A DNA stretch of 16,314 nt from Chrysochromulina parva (Eukaryota > Haptophyta > Prymnesiales > Chrysochromulinaceae), in assembly GCA_002887195.1 (NCBI GenBank), contig PJAB01001210.1, forward strand, positions 1-16,314. The letters run 5' to 3'. Shown here in pieces: positions 1-8,308 of this stretch. The translations under genes were made by a program, and so were the position numbers. Position 1 is the first letter of the stretch; each line of letters starts with the position of its first letter. The notes under the pieces are model-generated. The model was given only the letters and a program-made list of their open reading frames with translations, searched no databases and was not told the DNA's origin.

Positions 1-3000
1 ACGCTGGTCGTGTGGATCGCGGAGAACATGCTCGACGAGCAGCGGGCCAACGGCGTCCTCTTTGGCGTGCTCGCTCCGGCTTTGCAGTCGCTTCATGAGC
101 CTTGGATCAACGGTCTCTCCTTCAGCGAGCTCACATCCGAGGTGCTGCACAAATCGGGGCAGACGGTCTTTGGCTCGCAGTGGGATGCGGCCGACTGCCT
201 TGCCGTGTCGACGACAGTTCCGCAGCTGCGCTGGGAGCCGTCGAGCCTGCCGCAGGGCCGCCCATGGGTGCATAATCTCACCTCGTCGTTTGAAGGAATG
301 GCACTGCCAAGGGACGGTGCGGTGCAAACTAGGTGGATGATGGGCACAGACGACGACGAGGGCGAGCAGCTTTACATCGAGGTGCAGCTCACAGTGCGTG
401 AGAATGGTAAGGCGATCGATGTGCCGCAACTGTTTGCAAGGGATGGCCGCAGGACTTTCATGGTCTTTGCTTGGCTGGCAAAGGCACTACCCAACGGGGA
501 TGCGAAGAACGTGACTGCGCTGTATTCTCACGAGGTCAAGAGGGCTTCCGGTGGCTGGATGAGCACGCTGCAGGTGCGGCTGATGATCAGCGAGGTCGGC
601 TATCTGCACCAGCTGCGCGACTTGGCTCTGACGGGTACACTGGAGGAAGAGCTGAGCAGTGCGTTTCTCGACGGCCGTCGCTACAAGGTCTCCGTGGACC
701 GCGCACAGTTTGCTCTGCTCTACGAAGAGAGCGTCTTATCACTCGATAAGCTGACCGTGCATCAGAAAGAGAAGCTCCGAGAGTGCTACGGCACGGCCGA
801 GTCCAACCCGCTCTATCGACTGCTTCGCCGCTTGCAAGTGCTCTTCGCCGGCACGGCCATGCCAAGCTACATCCACGTCAAGGCTCCTGCAGGGGCAGGC
901 AAGACCTTTGTGGCGCTCAACTACCTGCTTAGCCGGCTGCAGAGCGATCCGAATGTGACGGCGCTGTTCGTTGCGCGGAACCGTGCCCTTTGCCTCTTTT
1001 TCGTTCGCTGGATCATCAAACGCGAACCCAACCCGCTCTCTCGTCTGGGACTCCTTCGCCGCTTGCAAGTGCTCTTCGAGGGCGACGAGCGTGGGCATCC
1101 GTTTGCCCTTGGCCCGCAACGAGTCATGTTCAAAAATGGCGTCATCCAGGTTGAGCCGTCTCACTCGGAGACGCACAAGTTCAGCCTGACGATCGTGGAC
1201 GAGGCGCATCATATTTACACAAACCCTCTGTGCCGCGAGTGCGTCGGGGCCTATGTGCTGCCGCCGACAAAGGCGAGACACCTCATGCTGCTCTCAGACA
1301 TCTCGCAGTCGAGTGGCAAGGAGAAAGAGCTCGATTATCCCAAGGGAAAGTCGAAGGTCGTCACGCTCACGGAGGTCGTGCGTTCCTCGCAGCGCATCGT
1401 CGAGGCGGCCTCTGCGTTCCAGCTGGGCGACTCCGTGCACAAGATCTCGTGCCAGCACTCGGCAGCTGGCCCGCCCCTCAAGGCCTTCATGTTCAACCTC
1501 GAAGGTGCGGTGCCAGATGCGGTGCCATTGAACATGAAGGACCTTAATGTCGGCCAAGTCCGCCAATACGCTGGCAAGACCGTTGAGGCCATCGAGCACG
1601 TCATCTCGATGTTCAGCTCCCTACGGCTGCACGACCGCGTTGCGATCGTCGTCGACGACGCCATACTGAATGCCTTCCGAGGCACCTTTTCCGCGGGGGC
1701 GTACCAGGGTGGCTTGCTCGGTGCAGAGCTGCTTGAGCACTTTACGATGCGAGAGTCGGCGATGAAGCAGCAGCAGATTGAGGATGGGCACGCCCGATCC
1801 TTTCAGATCATAGACGCGACGCAGGCGGCATCGATGGTGATGGGGGGCAGCCAGGACGATCGCGAGTGGCTGATCGTGGACACGGTCGAGGCGTTCGATG
1901 GGCTGGAGAGGCTCGTTGTGATCGCCGTCGGCCTCGATGCCACGATTGTCGAGGGTGGTGCCTCGACGCTCAAGACACGATCGCTGCTCTACCGTGCGAT
2001 GACTCGCGCGCACATGCTCGCCATCGTCGTTCAGCACAACATCCCCGGCGGCTTCTTTGCCTTCCTCCATCAAGTCGCGCTCGACCCTTCTGCTGAATTT
2101 GATGCCGCGAAGGCCCAAAAGGCGCGCGACAGCACGGCGCTCAACAAGATGATGACAGTGGCGTCCTCAGCAGAGCCAGAGCACGCCACAGAGCAAGCCG
2201 AGGTGACCGTCCCAGCATTGTCGAACGAAGTTCGAAGCCTCTTGAGCCGATTGGTGGGGAAAGGCTCTAAAGTTGTCCCCGTTGCAGCTAGTGGCGCGGT
2301 CGCGGGAGGCAAAGCGTCTTCAGCCAGTGCCGACAGCGGCGCAGCCTCTTCAGCCGATGCTGGCAGCGGCGCAACCTCTTCAGCCAACCGTCAGATCAGG
2401 AGCCGCGTCGTCAAGCAGACGGTTTGGGACGCGAGCAGCATCGAAGAGTCTGAGGCGGTGAAGGCGGTTCCAGTCATGTTGAATCCCTTTGATTCCAAAG
2501 ATGGTGCTGTCCCAAAGATGATGGCCACCTTCTACTTTTTGTCCCGCGCCGCCGTGCTGAGCGCCACCGCCAAGCAGCTGGGGCGTATGCAGGAGCTGCG
2601 CGACTCGAAGCTGCTCGAGAAGGTGCTCATCGACCTGTACGAAGCCTTCCAGGGCAAGGGGCTGATCCAGAACGTCCTCTGCGTCAGCCACAGGTGGGAA
2701 GACTGGGCGACACCCGACGAGACCGGCGCGCAGCTGGCGGCGATCAAGGCGCACCTGCAGGCCCACCCCGAGATCCAGTACATCTGGTTCGACTACTCCT
2801 GCATGCCACAACGCTCGAGCGGTTTATCGCCGGATCAGGACGACCGCACGCCCGCGGAGAAGGCCGAGTTCGACCTCATGCTCAAATCGATCGCCGACCT
2901 CTACCTGACGGCCAAGGTGCTCATCCTGCTCGACACCATGTACCGCACGCGGTTCTGGACAACAATGGAGGGCTGGTGCGCGATGCAGCAGGTGACGCCG

Positions 3001-3702
3001 CAGGGCGTGCGCCCGGCAAGGGAGGGCGAGTCACGTGTCACCGTCGTGTGCATCCACAACGCGACGCGGCAAGACGAACAGGCCCTGCTGGAGATGTCGA
3101 CCAAGACGCCGGCGGAGATGTCCAAGTTCCTCGCGTATCCCGACGTGGCGGTGACCAACAAGAAGGACAAGAATACGATGCTGCCGATCGTCGGCAAGAC
3201 CGACGAGCACGTCCGGGAGATGATGGCGGCATCGATGATGATGGCGGCATCGATGATCAACCAAGGTGCCCCGTGGGACTTCTTCATGTCTCACAAGCAG
3301 GTCGAAAGCGGCCGCGATGTGGCGCTCATCACCATGGACCTCACCATGGCAGGCAAGAATGTGTGGCTGGATGTGAACATGAACGACTGCGGCACACCTG
3401 CCATGATGGAAGGGGTGGAGCATTCCAAGTCGTTCGTGCTCGTGCTGAGCGATGGTTACTTTGACAGCCAATTTTGTGTCATGGAGCTTCGTCGCGCCAT
3501 CAGCCTGCGGAAGAAAATCGTGCTGTGCCACAAGCAAGGCGTGAATGTCGGAGCCATCCTACAGAGGAAGCCATCCGATCCCGAATTCGCAAGTATCGGT
3601 GCCAAGCCGTCGCTGGAGCTCATCATTAACGATGCCAAACTCCGAAAGTTTCAAGTCGATCGCCTGATAGAGTCCGCAGAAGCGCCGGATTCCACTCCCT
3701 AA
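1..3702 (+). CDS. SF1-type helicase / HET-like / TIR fusion protein, 5'-partial
   Basis: The frame is open from the window edge to TAA at 3700-3702, so the start may lie upstream; the first in-frame ATG is at 28. Residues are counted from codon 10. An uncharacterised N-terminus (about 1-280) precedes an SF1/DUF2075-like ATPase core: Walker A APAGAGKT (292-299), Walker B DEAH (397-400), motif III SDISQ (429-433), motif IV near R458, motif V-like DTVEAFDGLE (624-633) and motif VI YRAMTRA (661-667). An Ala/Ser/Gly-rich linker follows (about 769-794). Next is a HET-like region with SHRWE (893-897), WFDYSCMPQ (926-934) and RFWTTMEGW (981-989). A TIR domain covers about 1087-1215, with WDFFMSH (1089-1095) and CVMEL containing the putative catalytic Glu 1159. 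TIR domains hydrolyse NAD or signal in immunity; HET domains trigger fungal cell death. An immune or death role is inferred. No intron is needed, unlike the neighbours. Confidence 0.85.
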   Translation, partial: TLVVWIAENMLDEQRANGVLFGVLAPALQSLHEPWINGLSFSELTSEVLHKSGQTVFGSQWDAADCLAVSTTVPQLRWEPSSLPQGRPWVHNLTSSFEGMALPRDGAVQTRWMMGTDDDEGEQLYIEVQLTVRENGKAIDVPQLFARDGRRTFMVFAWLAKALPNGDAKNVTALYSHEVKRASGGWMSTLQVRLMISEVGYLHQLRDLALTGTLEEELSSAFLDGRRYKVSVDRAQFALLYEESVLSLDKLTVHQKEKLRECYGTAESNPLYRLLRRLQVLFAGTAMPSYIHVKAPAGAGKTFVALNYLLSRLQSDPNVTALFVARNRALCLFFVRWIIKREPNPLSRLGLLRRLQVLFEGDERGHPFALGPQRVMFKNGVIQVEPSHSETHKFSLTIVDEAHHIYTNPLCRECVGAYVLPPTKARHLMLLSDISQSSGKEKELDYPKGKSKVVTLTEVVRSSQRIVEAASAFQLGDSVHKISCQHSAAGPPLKAFMFNLEGAVPDAVPLNMKDLNVGQVRQYAGKTVEAIEHVISMFSSLRLHDRVAIVVDDAILNAFRGTFSAGAYQGGLLGAELLEHFTMRESAMKQQQIEDGHARSFQIIDATQAASMVMGGSQDDREWLIVDTVEAFDGLERLVVIAVGLDATIVEGGASTLKTRSLLYRAMTRAHMLAIVVQHNIPGGFFAFLHQVALDPSAEFDAAKAQKARDSTALNKMMTVASSAEPEHATEQAEVTVPALSNEVRSLLSRLVGKGSKVVPVAASGAVAGGKASSASADSGAASSADAGSGATSSANRQIRSRVVKQTVWDASSIEESEAVKAVPVMLNPFDSKDGAVPKMMATFYFLSRAAVLSATAKQLGRMQELRDSKLLEKVLIDLYEAFQGKGLIQNVLCVSHRWEDWATPDETGAQLAAIKAHLQAHPEIQYIWFDYSCMPQRSSGLSPDQDDRTPAEKAEFDLMLKSIADLYLTAKVLILLDTMYRTRFWTTMEGWCAMQQVTPQGVRPAREGESRVTVVCIHNATRQDEQALLEMSTKTPAEMSKFLAYPDVAVTNKKDKNTMLPIVGKTDEHVREMMAASMMMAASMINQGAPWDFFMSHKQVESGRDVALITMDLTMAGKNVWLDVNMNDCGTPAMMEGVEHSKSFVLVLSDGYFDSQFCVMELRRAISLRKKIVLCHKQGVNVGAILQRKPSDPEFASIGAKPSLELIINDAKLRKFQVDRLIESAEAPDSTP
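823..1078 (+). repeat. Duplicated 25-bp coding segment (823-847 and 1054-1078)
   Basis: The 25-nt segment starting CTTCGCCGCTTGCAAG occurs identically at both positions. It lies in the same codon frame and encodes LRRLQVLF each time, preceded by NPLYRL (from residue 266) and NPLSRLGL (from 341). The copies bracket the Walker A motif of the helicase core. Nucleotide identity suggests a recent local duplication or gene conversion within the coding sequence. Confidence 0.8.
2314..2389 (+). repeat. Ala/Ser/Gly linker made of imperfect 27-30-bp coding repeats
   Basis: Units at 2314-2340, 2341-2370 and 2371-2389 share a CTCTTCAGCC-like core and GGCAGCGGC-like ends. They encode repeats of the type SSADAGSGA. 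They form a flexible low-complexity linker between the helicase core and the HET-like region, which supports reading these as separate modules. Confidence 0.7.
3220..3255 (+). repeat. 18-bp perfect tandem duplication just before the TIR domain
   Basis: Positions 3220-3237 and 3238-3255 are identical and encode MMAASM twice. The duplication is in frame and sits at the boundary between the HET-like region and the TIR domain. Confidence 0.85.
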
Positions 3703-3845
3703 TATACGTGCTTCTAATATATGGGCACCGCGCGTGCTTCAACTACGACGTGCTTCTAATATGGGACTCCCTTATATGGGACTCCCTAATATGGGCCTCC
3801 CTAATTTGGGCACCGCGCGTGCTTCAACGACGACGTGCTTCGTGA
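3703..3845. repeat. 3'-flanking repeats after the TIR gene
   Basis: TATGGGACTCCCT-like units recur at about 3761-3810, and a GGGCACCGCGCGTGCTTCAA segment occurs near 3724 and again near 3808, each followed by a CGACGTGCTTC block. The stop codon itself sits in a related CTCCCTAATAT context. The role is unknown; this is the start of the 3' flank and could include the untranslated region. Confidence 0.7.
3785..3809. other. Two CC(A/T)6GG decamers in the 3' flank
   Basis: CCTAATATGG (3785-3794) and CCTAATTTGG (3800-3809) both match the CArG-box form CC(A/T)6GG. They belong to a set of nine such sites in the window. Function is unknown. Confidence 0.5.
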
Positions 3846-4804
3846 CTACGTGGGTCGTGTTGGAAAGGCTGGCCAGATCAGGCCAGATCAAGCCTGTGAG
3901 TTGGCCAGATCAAGCCAGATCAAGGAGTGCCCGCTGGCTACGTGCGGGGCACGGTTGCAGCCCAACACGACGCTTCAGGGCACGGCTGCAGCGCACGCAC
4001 GACGTCGAGCGTGACACCTCGCTCAAGACGGCGCTATGGCGGCACAGCCCAACACGACGCTTCGAGGGTGTGAGGTGCGCATGGAGGCTGCGCCAACGGC
4101 AGTACAGGCAAGCGTGCGGTCCGGTGACGGAAGCGCTCCCGAAGGGGCACCGCTCTGGTGGAGGAGTCATGGGTCGCATGTACAACCACGTACGTATTGT
4201 ATATATGCGACGGATAGTACTTGACGGTCATGTTGACGGTGCTCAAGCTGTCCGGCGCGGTGTTGGACAGGTCACCGGAATCCCGGGAATGATGGTTCGG
4301 TAGTCAACAGATTCAAGATTCAGTGATTCACCGCGCTCCGCGGGGGCGCGCGCCACCACACAAGAGACAAGACTTCCCGAATAGGTGTACACAGCGAAAC
4401 ACGACCGGTCTCGCGCTATCTCTGGAGGGAACGCGCCGCACCAACTCAAGATCACATAAAAGCCGTATGACCACATGAACACCCCCGGCCCGCTGTATGG
4501 ATTGGTTTTTATGGTCTGTCGTCAGTCAGTCCGACTGCGGCCGCTCTCCGTGCCAGCCGGAGTGCCAGCCGACGCTCTGCTCACCACGATACTCTGCTTT
4601 TGCCACCATCGCCGTCGGCGGTGAGCGCCATGATGAGCGCACGCGATCGGCGCCTCCGCCGCTTCCGCCGCGTGGCTGCCGCACCGCCTGCATTCGTCGC
4701 CTCCGCCTCCGTCGCCGCGCCGCCGCTGCCGCCGCCGCCGCCACTGTGAGCTCACTCAGACTCTGCAGCCTTCGCGTCATCCTTTTTTTGAGGACGTGTC
4801 GCCC
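3846..4804. other. Intergenic region without a supported gene
   Basis: About 960 bp between the convergent TIR and PP2A-like genes. It holds a short GGCCAGATCA repeat (about 3869-3923), a repeated CCCAACACGACGCTTC block (near 3961 and 4048), a trinucleotide-rich CCG/CGC tract (about 4655-4745), and GTGAGCGCCATGATGAGCGC at 4621-4640, which recurs beside the LETM1 stop codon at about 14550. Open frames of 116 and 189 codons exist here but show no recognisable domain. Confidence 0.55.
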
Positions 4805-4848
4805 CCTAATTAGGAAGGCGCCTCAGCGTTCGCGTCTGCCAAATTAGG
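4805..4848 (-). repeat. Duplicated stop-codon region of the PP2A-like gene, with two CC(A/T)6GG decamers
   Basis: Read on the minus strand, the last coding bases and stop (GAGGCGCCTTCCTAATTTGG) are followed about 34 nt later by a near copy, GAGGCGCCTTCCTAATTAGG. Both end in a CArG-type decamer (4839-4848 and 4805-4814). The second copy lies just beyond the stop, so it is probably 3' untranslated or flanking sequence. Confidence 0.75.
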
Positions 4849-7800
4849 AAGGCGCCTCGGCCTTCGCGTCTTCCTTTTTGAGGGCGAGCGAGTGCGTCTC
4901 CTCCAGGTAGGTGAGCGCCGCCTCGAGCTTCGGATCGGAGGAGCGCACCTCCCCGAGCGCCACGAGCGCCGTGGCGATCTCCACCGCCACGTCCAGATCG
5001 CTCTCCGTACCTGTGGGGAGAGGGAAGGGGAGGGCGCCGTGGTGAGCACTTGCATGCTCGATGTCCACCGCCACGTCCAGATCGCTCTCAGTACCTCCCG
5101 TGCGCAGATCGGGCAGCTTGGCACGCGGTGGGTTCGTCAATATGAAATCTCGGGTAAATCTCCGTACCTCCCGTGCGCAGATCGGGCAGCTTGGCACGCA
5201 GCGCCGTCTTGATCGGCTCCTTCGCCTTGGCATAGTGGGGCAACGCGCCCACCTGGCCGAGGGCCTTGGCCGCCTGGAGTACGAGATTGGGCACCTGTGG
5301 GGAAGAGGGTAAGGCGCCGTGGTGAGCACTTGCATGCAGGGCAGGGTCCATCTTGGAGCACGAGATTGGGCACTTTATCAGAGAGCATCTCGATGAAGGA
5401 GGCAATTAGGGAGCTCATCAGAAGGCCATCAGGGAGGCATGGAGTAATAGATGGGGCACCTTATCAGAGAGCATCTCGATGGCCATCGGGAGCAGCTTGC
5501 TCTCGACGAGGCCGTGCGGCCGGTAGAACTGCTCGCTGCCCGCCTGCCAAATCGGGAGCGACGAAACCGTGACCATGACGAACCCGCGGCAATCAGGAGA
5601 GGCAATCAGGAGTTGCAATCAGGAGTGGCAATCAGGAGTGGCAACCAGTGGCAATCAGTGGCTCGTGCATGCAATACCTTGCCCGCCTTGAGGTACTCCC
5701 CATGCTCCCAATAATAGGCCGTTAGGTCGAGGCCGGCCGCCTTCGTGTCCACCTTGACCAGCTCGGCGCCAGCGTCAGGCGAGGCGCTGATGGCGAGCGC
5801 AATCTTCTCAGCCATCCCATTCGCAGAGAGAGGCAGCAGCCCGCCGCCCTCGGAAGAGGACGACGCGCCGGAGCCCGCCGCCTTGCCGCCCGCTGGCAGG
5901 CTCTTCCCCACAGCCTTGAACTCGACGACGCCCTCGTTCCATTCGGCCTGCAGCACCTCGTCGAGCAGCGCGCAAAAGGACGCCTTCGAGTCCTTATCGA
6001 CGGGCATCGGGTACCTGGGGGGGGAAGGCGGGGCGAGGGGGCGGGCGCCGTGGTGAGCATGCGCATGCTGGGCACGGGCGCCGTCGTGAGCACTCGCATG
6101 CTGTGCACAGGCGCCGTGGTGAGCACTCGCATGCTGGGCGTGGGCGGTGCCCTGTGGGGAAAGCGCGTACGTGACACTCGCGTCCCATGGATCGCGCGCG
6201 ACGAGCAGCTTGAGCAGCGCCGAGCGGTGGTGGTAGTCCTTGGACGTGAAGAGGCCCTTCTCGACGCACTGCGCGTACAGGCTCTTCACAGCCCAGCCGG
6301 TGTGAAGGAAGCCGGGCAGCGACGCGATCTGCAGCGCGACCTGGACCATCTCGCTGCGCACCATCGAGATGGAGTCGCCCAGCACGGCGCCCCATTGCAG
6401 CGCGGGGAGGGCCTCAGCGAACTTGTCGGGCGTCTTGAGGATGAAAGCGAGGAAGGGCAGCATCGAGAGCGAGGCGTGGCGCACGCGCCAGTTGGGGTCC
6501 TTGAGGAGCCGATTGATGAGCTCGCACACTGTGAATGGGAGGGACGGGTGTGTGAACGGGAGGGACGGAGGAGGGCGCCGTGGTGAGCGCTGGTAAGCAA
6601 GCAGCCAGGTCGACACGGTGATGGCTGTTCGTGCACACCTGTCTTGATCGCCGGCGGCACCTCGGTCCCGGGCATCAGCGCCGAGAGCATCACCGGCAGC
6701 TTGCGGAACACGATGAGGCGCACATTGGACGAGGGATCATAGAGGAGCTTCTCAAGCAAGGACCCCTCGAGCCCTTCTCGAGCGCCGATGAACGTCTTGG
6801 TCGCGTTCTCGACGCCGAGCGGCACGCTCATCTCAAGCAGCACGTCGGCGAGCTCCACACGCCGGTCCGCGGAGAGGTCGTCCCCCAAGACCTGCGTGAT
6901 GGGAGATGTGAGCTCAGACTCGTCAGAAATGGCCATCCAGGGAGATGTGAGCTCAGACTCGTCAGAAATGCTCATCAAGGGAGATGTGAGCTCAGACTCG
7001 TCAGAAATGGCCATCCAGGGAGATGTGAGCTCAGACTCGTCAGAGATGGCAATCAAGGGCCACCAAGCGAGGGCGCACCTGCTTGATGAGCGGGTCGACG
7101 AGCTCCGAGACCGCGTACGTCTCGCCAAGCACGAAAGCGGCGGCGGCAGCACACTTAGCGGACGCGTGCTTCACCTCGGCCTCGCTGTCGTTGAGCAAGG
7201 AGAGGAAGGTCTCTTGTAGCAGCTTCTCATCCGCCGGAGTGGGCGGGTAAGACGGGTCGGGGGGCGGCATCCTCTTGCCAATCCCCGTGGCCATCGCGAC
7301 GTCTGCTAGGGACTCAGCGACCGCGACGCGCACGCGCCAGCTTTTGGCGTCGGCGGCGCAATCGAGATACGTCTGGGTCGGGTTCTTGCTCCCGGTGCCG
7401 AGGTCACTCTCGCGAAAGGCGGTCACCTGAAAGATCGCCTTTGAGCATTGGAGCGCCTTGACCCTGATCGACGTGTCGACTTCCGACGCATAGCCCACGA
7501 GAGTCATCCAGAGAGGGACGAGGGCGGTGCGCGTCTTCTCGGGGCCGATCGCGCTCGCAAACGCCTCGATGTTCCCCGCAATCGCTCGCCTGACCATCGG
7601 CTCGGCGCGCTGATCCGACGCGGTGAACAGGCCGATGATTTGCTCCATCGTCGTGTCTGGTGTCCAGGGCGCCTTGCAATCGTCCTTGGCGTAGACGGGC
7701 GCCTCGATGGTAGCGGTGACGCCCTTCTCGGCCGAGGCGGCGCACGCCTTGTACGCCGTCGCCACCAGCCCGTACGCGGAGACGCGCGACGAGAACCAGC

Positions 7801-8308
7801 CCGCCTGGCGCGGCGCCACGGTGTCGTCGAACAAGTCGAGTGTCGACTTGACCATATGCTTGAAGAGGAGCTCGGGCCCCTTGGGCTCGAGCGCGATCTT
7901 CTCGCTCAGCTGGATGATCGACTTGACCGCCGCCTCGCGCACCAGCGTCTCGTCCGTGTTGCACAGCGCAAAGAGCGGCTCGAGCAGGCACCACGCCTCG
8001 CTCGGGCCGCCCACGTAGTCCGCAAAGTCGCCGAGCACGACGGCGAGGTGCGTGAGCACCTCGTCCTCGAGGCCCTCGACGAAGGCGTCAGAGTTGAAGG
8101 TCTCCGTCACCTTGCTCGTCAGGAAGGGCACGAGCTCCTTGCGCGTTGCCTCGACACCGATGCTCAGCGCGATCCACGGCATCTGCTCGACCCAGCGGAT
8201 GCGCAGCATGACCGACGGGGCCTCCAGGGTGAGTATGGGGTCTGCGGGGACCTCAGGGTCCTGGAGCGCATCCTTGAAGATCTCCAGATGCGACTTGCCG
8301 GCAGCCAT
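4844..8308 (-). CDS. PP2A 65-kDa regulatory subunit A-like HEAT-repeat scaffold, 7 exons
   Basis: Exons, in order: 8308-7079, 6891-6639, 6528-6171, 6014-5678, 5543-5460, 5294-5168 and 5010-4844. All introns are GT-AG and phases match, giving 2556 nt or 851 aa. The ATG at 8308 has a strong context (GCCGCCATGG). PP2A-A (PR65) is a horseshoe of HEAT repeats that joins the phosphatase catalytic subunit to B subunits. Family-like segments are LSIGVEATRKELVPFL (48-63), GWFSSRVSAYGL (from 170), PMVRRA (237-242), KSWRVRVAVAESL (322-334) and DPNWRVRHASLSMLP in exon 3. The usual length is about 590 aa. The extra length includes an atypical section in exon 4 with a Gly/Ser-rich tract. The C-terminus is Lys/Glu/Ala-rich. 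It could instead be a divergent HEAT paralogue; exon ends are predictions without transcript support. Confidence 0.8.
5011..5057 (-). mobile_element. Introner-like element at the 3' end of PP2A-like intron 6
   Basis: On the minus strand this reads GCATGCAAGTGCTCACCACG, then GCGCCC, a pyrimidine tract and CCCCACAG at the acceptor. It is nearly identical to copies in other introns of this gene and of LETM1, and it supplies the acceptor AG. Confidence 0.75.
5011..5167 (-). repeat. PP2A-like intron 6 holding a copy of the exon 6-exon 7 junction
   Basis: The 157-nt intron begins GTACGGAGA, and exon 7 begins with the same bases. Inside it, about 5058-5128 repeats the end of exon 6 (GCCAAGCTGCCCGATCTGCG) joined directly to the start of exon 7 (TACTGAGAGCGATCTGGACG) with no intron between. 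The introner-like element follows. Confidence 0.75.
5295..5337 (-). mobile_element. Introner-like element at the 3' end of PP2A-like intron 5
   Basis: The minus strand shows GCATGCAAGTGCTCACCACG, then GCGCC, a pyrimidine tract and TTCCCCACAG ending at the acceptor (5295). This is the same family as at 5011-5057. Confidence 0.75.
5295..5459 (-). repeat. PP2A-like intron 5 holding a copy of the exon 5-exon 6 junction
   Basis: The donor side starts GTGCCCCATCT and exon 6 starts GTGCCCAATCT. Positions 5354-5394 carry a continuous 41-nt copy of the end of exon 5 plus the start of exon 6. Its only differences from the exons are AAA for AAG and GTG for GTA; CAA for CAG follows immediately after. 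The upstream half has TGATGAGCTCCCTAATTGCC and CTTCATC, matching the CATCAG intron class, so two insertions may be stacked here. Confidence 0.75.
5544..5677 (-). repeat. PP2A-like intron 4 with 13-bp tandem repeats
   Basis: A 134-nt intron that ends TTTGGCAG before GCGGGCAGC; the preceding exon ends GCGGGCAAG, so GCGGGCA flanks both sides. Inside, GGCAATCAGGAGT-like units recur at about 5588-5660, with minus-strand core CTGATTGCC. Confidence 0.65.
6015..6170 (-). mobile_element. PP2A-like intron 3: three tandem copies of the introner-like core
   Basis: The core occurs three times as 33-bp units at 6043-6075, 6076-6108 and 6109-6141, each with a GGCGCC or near match, GTGAGCA and GCATGC on the plus strand. 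A pyrimidine tract and CAG acceptor (6015) follow on the minus strand. The intron starts GTACGCG and exon 4 starts GTACCCG. A TTTCCCCACAG also lies close to the donor, resembling a second element end. Confidence 0.75.
6529..6638 (-). mobile_element. PP2A-like intron 2 with a degenerate introner-like element
   Basis: A 110-nt intron. The minus strand has CCAGCGCTCACCACGGCGCC near 6573-6593, without the GCATGC, then repeated CGTCCCTCCC pyrimidine blocks and CATTCACAG at the acceptor. It looks like an older or divergent member of the family. Confidence 0.6.
6892..7078 (-). repeat. PP2A-like intron 1 made of four 39-bp tandem repeats
   Basis: The units are 6901-6939, 6940-6978, 6979-7017 and 7018-7056, each starting GGGAGATGTGAGCTCAGACT on the plus strand, with only a few differences. 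The donor is CAG|GTGCGC and the acceptor ACGCAG. The period is divisible by three and the array is open in the frame of exon 2, but not in the frame of exon 1, which supports splicing it out. Confidence 0.8.

Noticed and set aside
2694..3464. 256-codon overlapping plus-strand frame within the TIR gene
   Set aside because: It is a shadow frame of the TIR gene, rich in Arg/Gly/Pro and without domains.
3734..4303. 189-codon open frame after the TIR gene
   Set aside because: It starts in repeats, has no recognisable domain and overlaps equal-quality frames on the other strand; GC-rich DNA gives such frames by chance.
4497..4847. 116-codon open frame before the PP2A-like 3' end
   Set aside because: It is dominated by CCG/CGC runs (Ala/Arg/Pro), shows no family signal and overlaps the PP2A-like stop region.
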